Assembly: GCA_964493695.1 (NCBI GenBank)
Contig: CAZBPG010000030.1
Coordinates: 1-35,869 of the forward strand
Origin: Bog-950 sp964493695
GTDB lineage: Bacteria; Bacteroidota; Bacteroidia; Chitinophagales; LD1
Reading direction: 5' to 3'
DNA length: 35,869 nucleotides
A program made the position numbers and the translations under genes. The notes under the pieces were generated by a model, which worked only from the letters and a program-made list of their open reading frames with translations, ran no database searches and was not told the origin of the DNA. This document shows, piece after piece, positions 33,545 through 35,869 of this stretch. Within the stretch, counting starts at the first letter, position 1. Each line of letters starts with the position of its first letter.

Positions 33545-33561
33545 TTTAGACAGAATCTAAA
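33545..33561. promoter_or_regulatory. TTTAGA-N5-TCTAAA palindromic operator (site 2)
   Basis: TTTAGACAGAATCTAAA, same half-sites and spacing as site 1, located just upstream of the FecA-type promoter. Confidence 0.6.
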
Positions 33562-33620
33562 TGATTTTTGTCATGCGCATGGAACTGAACAAGGAATGCT
33601 TCTTTTCGTAATTCAAAAAT

Positions 33621-33644
33621 AAATTTTAGATTTGTCTAAAATTT
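33621..33644. promoter_or_regulatory. Extended palindromic operator (site 3)
   Basis: A perfect inverted repeat with 10-bp arms (AAATTTTAGA and TCTAAAATTT) and a TTTG spacer. It overlaps the -7 element of the rightward receptor gene, so a bound protein would block that promoter. Confidence 0.65.
33627..33634 (+). promoter_or_regulatory. -7 element of the rightward TonB receptor
   Basis: TAGATTTG, an exact TAnnTTTG match, 17 bp before the GTG start at 33652; the -33 region (TTTTCG near 33603) is weak. It lies inside operator site 3. Confidence 0.5.
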
Positions 33645-33651
33645 ATTCAAG

Positions 33652-35829
33652 GTGTATCAAAAATATTCTCTCTTTATCACCCTTCTTCTAATGAATCTTC
33701 TGAGCCAGGCGCAGGAGTTTACAGTTAAGGGAAATGTGAAAGATGCTGCCAGTGGAGAAGGAATTGCTTTGGTAAACATTCAGGTATCAGGCACAACCAG
33801 CGGAACAACAACCGATGAGTTGGGCAATTTTCTTTTGAAGGTAAGTTCTGCTTCTGTTCTTAAGGTTTCTGCGGTGGGTTACAAAACAGATACCGTTCAG
33901 CTTCAGCCCGGGAAAAATTCTGTTTCCATTGTTTTGAAACCTTCGGAGAATAGTTTTAAAGAAGTAGTCATCAGCGGTACTATGCAGGAGACATCGAAAA
34001 CAGAATCTCCGATACCGGTAGAGGTTTACAACGCAAAGCTCTTCCGCAAAAATCCTTCGCCCAACATTTTTGAAGCCATGAATATGGTGAACGGTGTGCA
34101 GCCGCAACTGAACTGCAACGTTTGCAACACCGGTGATATACATATCAACGGAATGGAAGGACCGTACACTATGATCCTGATTGATGGCATGCCGGTGGTG
34201 TCTTCGCTCTCTACGGTTTATGGCTTAATGGGTATTCCTCAAAGTATAGTAAAGAGGATTGAAGTGGTAAAAGGACCGGCATCTACTTTATACGGCAGCG
34301 AAGCCGTAGCGGGGTTGGTGAACATTATTACCACCTCACCGGAACATTCACCGCGTTTAAAGATTGAGCAGATCGCCACCAGTACCGGTGAGTTTAATAC
34401 AGATATTGCCGCAGCATTTAAAATGAAACGCGCGCAGACGATGCTTGGAGTGAACTATTTTAACTTCTTATTTAAGTGGGATATAAACCACGATAACTTT
34501 ACCGATGTTACTTTACAGAACCGCGTTTCGGTTTTTAATAAATGGAACTTTACCCGTAACAGCGGCAAACTGGCTTCGCTGGCGGCACGTTATATATACG
34601 AGAACCGCTGGGGAGGTGAGCTACAATGGAATAAAAGTTTCCGCGGTACCGATTCGGTTTATGGAGAAAGTATTTACACGCACCGCGTAGAGTTGATTGG
34701 TGTTTATCAATTGCCTACCGGTAAGGAAAATGTGTTTCTTGATTACAGCTACAATTATCATTTTCAGGACAGCTACTATGGAACAGTAAAATATCTGGCA
34801 AAACAACACGTGATGTTTGCTCAGTTGCGCTGGAGCAAAAACCGGAAGCGGGTTTCACTGCTTGCCGGTGTGCCTTTTAGGTTTATACATTATGACGATA
34901 ATACTCCGGCTACCTCCCAGGATTTACTGACTGCCACCAAACCTTCGGTAACCATCCTGCCCGGAGTATTTGCACAAACTGAATGGAAACCGGTAGAGCA
35001 GTTTACCGTGCTTGCCGGTATGCGTTACGAATATCACAACGAGCATAAAAGTATTTTCTCCCCAAGGTTGTCGTTTAAAATTACTCCTCATAAAGACCAC
35101 ACCATACGTTTAAGTGCCGGTAATGGCTTTCGTGTAGTAAACCTGTTTACCGAAGACCATGCCGCGCTCACTGGTGCACGTAAAGTGGTGATTGCCGAAA
35201 AACTGAAGCCCGAACAAAGCTGGAACGGCAACATCAACTACACCATTGTTGTTCAGCATAAGCATGGCTTTGTGGGGATTGATGTAAGTGGTTTCTATAC
35301 GTACTTTACCAATAAGATTGTAGCCGATTTTATCACCGACCCGCAAAAAATAATTTACGATAACCTGAACGGCTATGCGGTTAGTGCCGGTGCTTCGGCA
35401 AATCTTGATTTCAATTTTACCAAGGGTTTAAAAATTCTGATTGGCGGAACCTATATGCAGGTTTATCAGGTAGAGAATAAAATAAGAACGCCTCAGCTTC
35501 ACGCGCCAAACTTTACAGCCAACTATGCGGTTAGTTATTCATTCAATAAAATAGGATTGAGCATTGACTACACCGGAAAAGTTAACAGCCCAATGTTTCT
35601 GCCGGTAGTGCCAAATGATTTCCGGCCCACACAATCGCCCTGGTTTTGTATAATGAATATCCAGATGACGAAAAAATTTAAGAAAGGAGTGGAGTTGTTT
35701 GCAGGTGTAAAGAACTTGCTGAACTTTATTCCTAAAAATCCGATTCTGCGTCCCGATGACCCTTTCAACAAACAGGTTTCGGTAGATAATCCCTATAACT
35801 ACACCTTCGACCCCAGTTATACCAATTAG
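33652..35829 (+). CDS. TonB-dependent receptor (CirA-like) with carboxypeptidase-like N-domain
   Basis: 725 residues. The start is a GTG at 33652: a stop codon lies at 33637-33639 with no ATG between, and the following 20 residues form a signal peptide (Y-S-L-F-I-T-L-L-L-M-N-L-L-S-Q-A). Residues 22-98 are a carboxypeptidase-regulatory-like domain (V-K-G-N-V-K-D-A-A-S-G-E-G). The TonB-box-like F-K-E-V-V-I-S-G-T is at 102-110. The plug has L-N-C-N-V-C-N-T-G-D (153-162) with a C-x2-C pair, then G-M-E-G-P-Y-T-M-I-L-I-D-G-M-P and E-V-V-K-G-P-A-S-T-L-Y-G-S-E-A-V-A-G. Related Bacteroidota receptors are annotated as ferrienterochelin/colicin or metal receptors. The ligand is unknown; the shared palindromes upstream suggest metal control. 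Confidence 0.9.
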   Translation: MYQKYSLFITLLLMNLLSQAQEFTVKGNVKDAASGEGIALVNIQVSGTTSGTTTDELGNFLLKVSSASVLKVSAVGYKTDTVQLQPGKNSVSIVLKPSENSFKEVVISGTMQETSKTESPIPVEVYNAKLFRKNPSPNIFEAMNMVNGVQPQLNCNVCNTGDIHINGMEGPYTMILIDGMPVVSSLSTVYGLMGIPQSIVKRIEVVKGPASTLYGSEAVAGLVNIITTSPEHSPRLKIEQIATSTGEFNTDIAAAFKMKRAQTMLGVNYFNFLFKWDINHDNFTDVTLQNRVSVFNKWNFTRNSGKLASLAARYIYENRWGGELQWNKSFRGTDSVYGESIYTHRVELIGVYQLPTGKENVFLDYSYNYHFQDSYYGTVKYLAKQHVMFAQLRWSKNRKRVSLLAGVPFRFIHYDDNTPATSQDLLTATKPSVTILPGVFAQTEWKPVEQFTVLAGMRYEYHNEHKSIFSPRLSFKITPHKDHTIRLSAGNGFRVVNLFTEDHAALTGARKVVIAEKLKPEQSWNGNINYTIVVQHKHGFVGIDVSGFYTYFTNKIVADFITDPQKIIYDNLNGYAVSAGASANLDFNFTKGLKILIGGTYMQVYQVENKIRTPQLHAPNFTANYAVSYSFNKIGLSIDYTGKVNSPMFLPVVPNDFRPTQSPWFCIMNIQMTKKFKKGVELFAGVKNLLNFIPKNPILRPDDPFNKQVSVDNPYNYTFDPSYTN

Positions 35830-35869
35830 ACATTGAATATGGACTGATAGTTTTGATAATACAATTCAG

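Overview
The window looks like part of a Bacteroidota chromosome, probably an environmental Chitinophagales- or Sphingobacteriales-like lineage. The evidence is three secreted proteins with type IX secretion (T9SS) sorting domains (two type A, one type B/gliding-motility type), three TonB-dependent outer-membrane receptors, a DUF4294 protein, a GxxExxY protein, and promoters of the Bacteroidota TTTG-N19-TAnnTTTG kind. No rRNA, tRNA or CRISPR array was seen. A 100-N assembly gap lies at 27401-27500.

Layout. 1-14.5 kb is mostly cell surface: a 5'-truncated beta-helix/Ig-like adhesin-type protein, a TonB receptor paired with a small membrane protein, a T9SS PKD protein, thymidine kinase, a coiled-coil hypothetical, and a 1243-residue protein with two C-type lectin domains, PKD/Ig-like and SprB-type repeats. 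14.5-15.4 kb is non-coding and filled with 21-bp periodic repeats. 15.4-20.6 kb holds parE and parC (topoisomerase IV), separated by a ~520-bp inverted-repeat-bounded element carrying a GxxExxY gene. 20.7-26.8 kb holds DUF4294, a GT9 glycosyltransferase, and a rightward run galT-galK-miaE-DoxX-ndh. 26.9-28.2 kb holds a small membrane protein, a 42-bp tandem array with alternating hairpins interrupted by the gap, and a fatty acid desaturase reduced to its two ends by an internal deletion. 28.3-31.2 kb holds a DEAD-box helicase, a serine hydrolase and two very small genes. 31.2-35.8 kb holds two divergent TonB receptors whose shared 175-bp intergenic region carries three TTTAGA/TCTAAA palindromes overlapping good promoters, i.e. 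a likely metal-responsive control region.

The most unusual signal is repeat architecture. Three non-coding arrays share a 21-bp period; in two of them each 21-bp half-unit is a dyad whose arms change together, and the sequence differs between arrays. Separately, six short arrays of about 3-5 heptamers, each a different sequence, sit in intergenic DNA and in frame inside GT9, galT and galK. Two CCTGCC...GGCAGG palindromes sit in frame inside GT9 and ndh. These suggest a genome with active small-repeat generation that is tolerated in coding regions when frame is kept.
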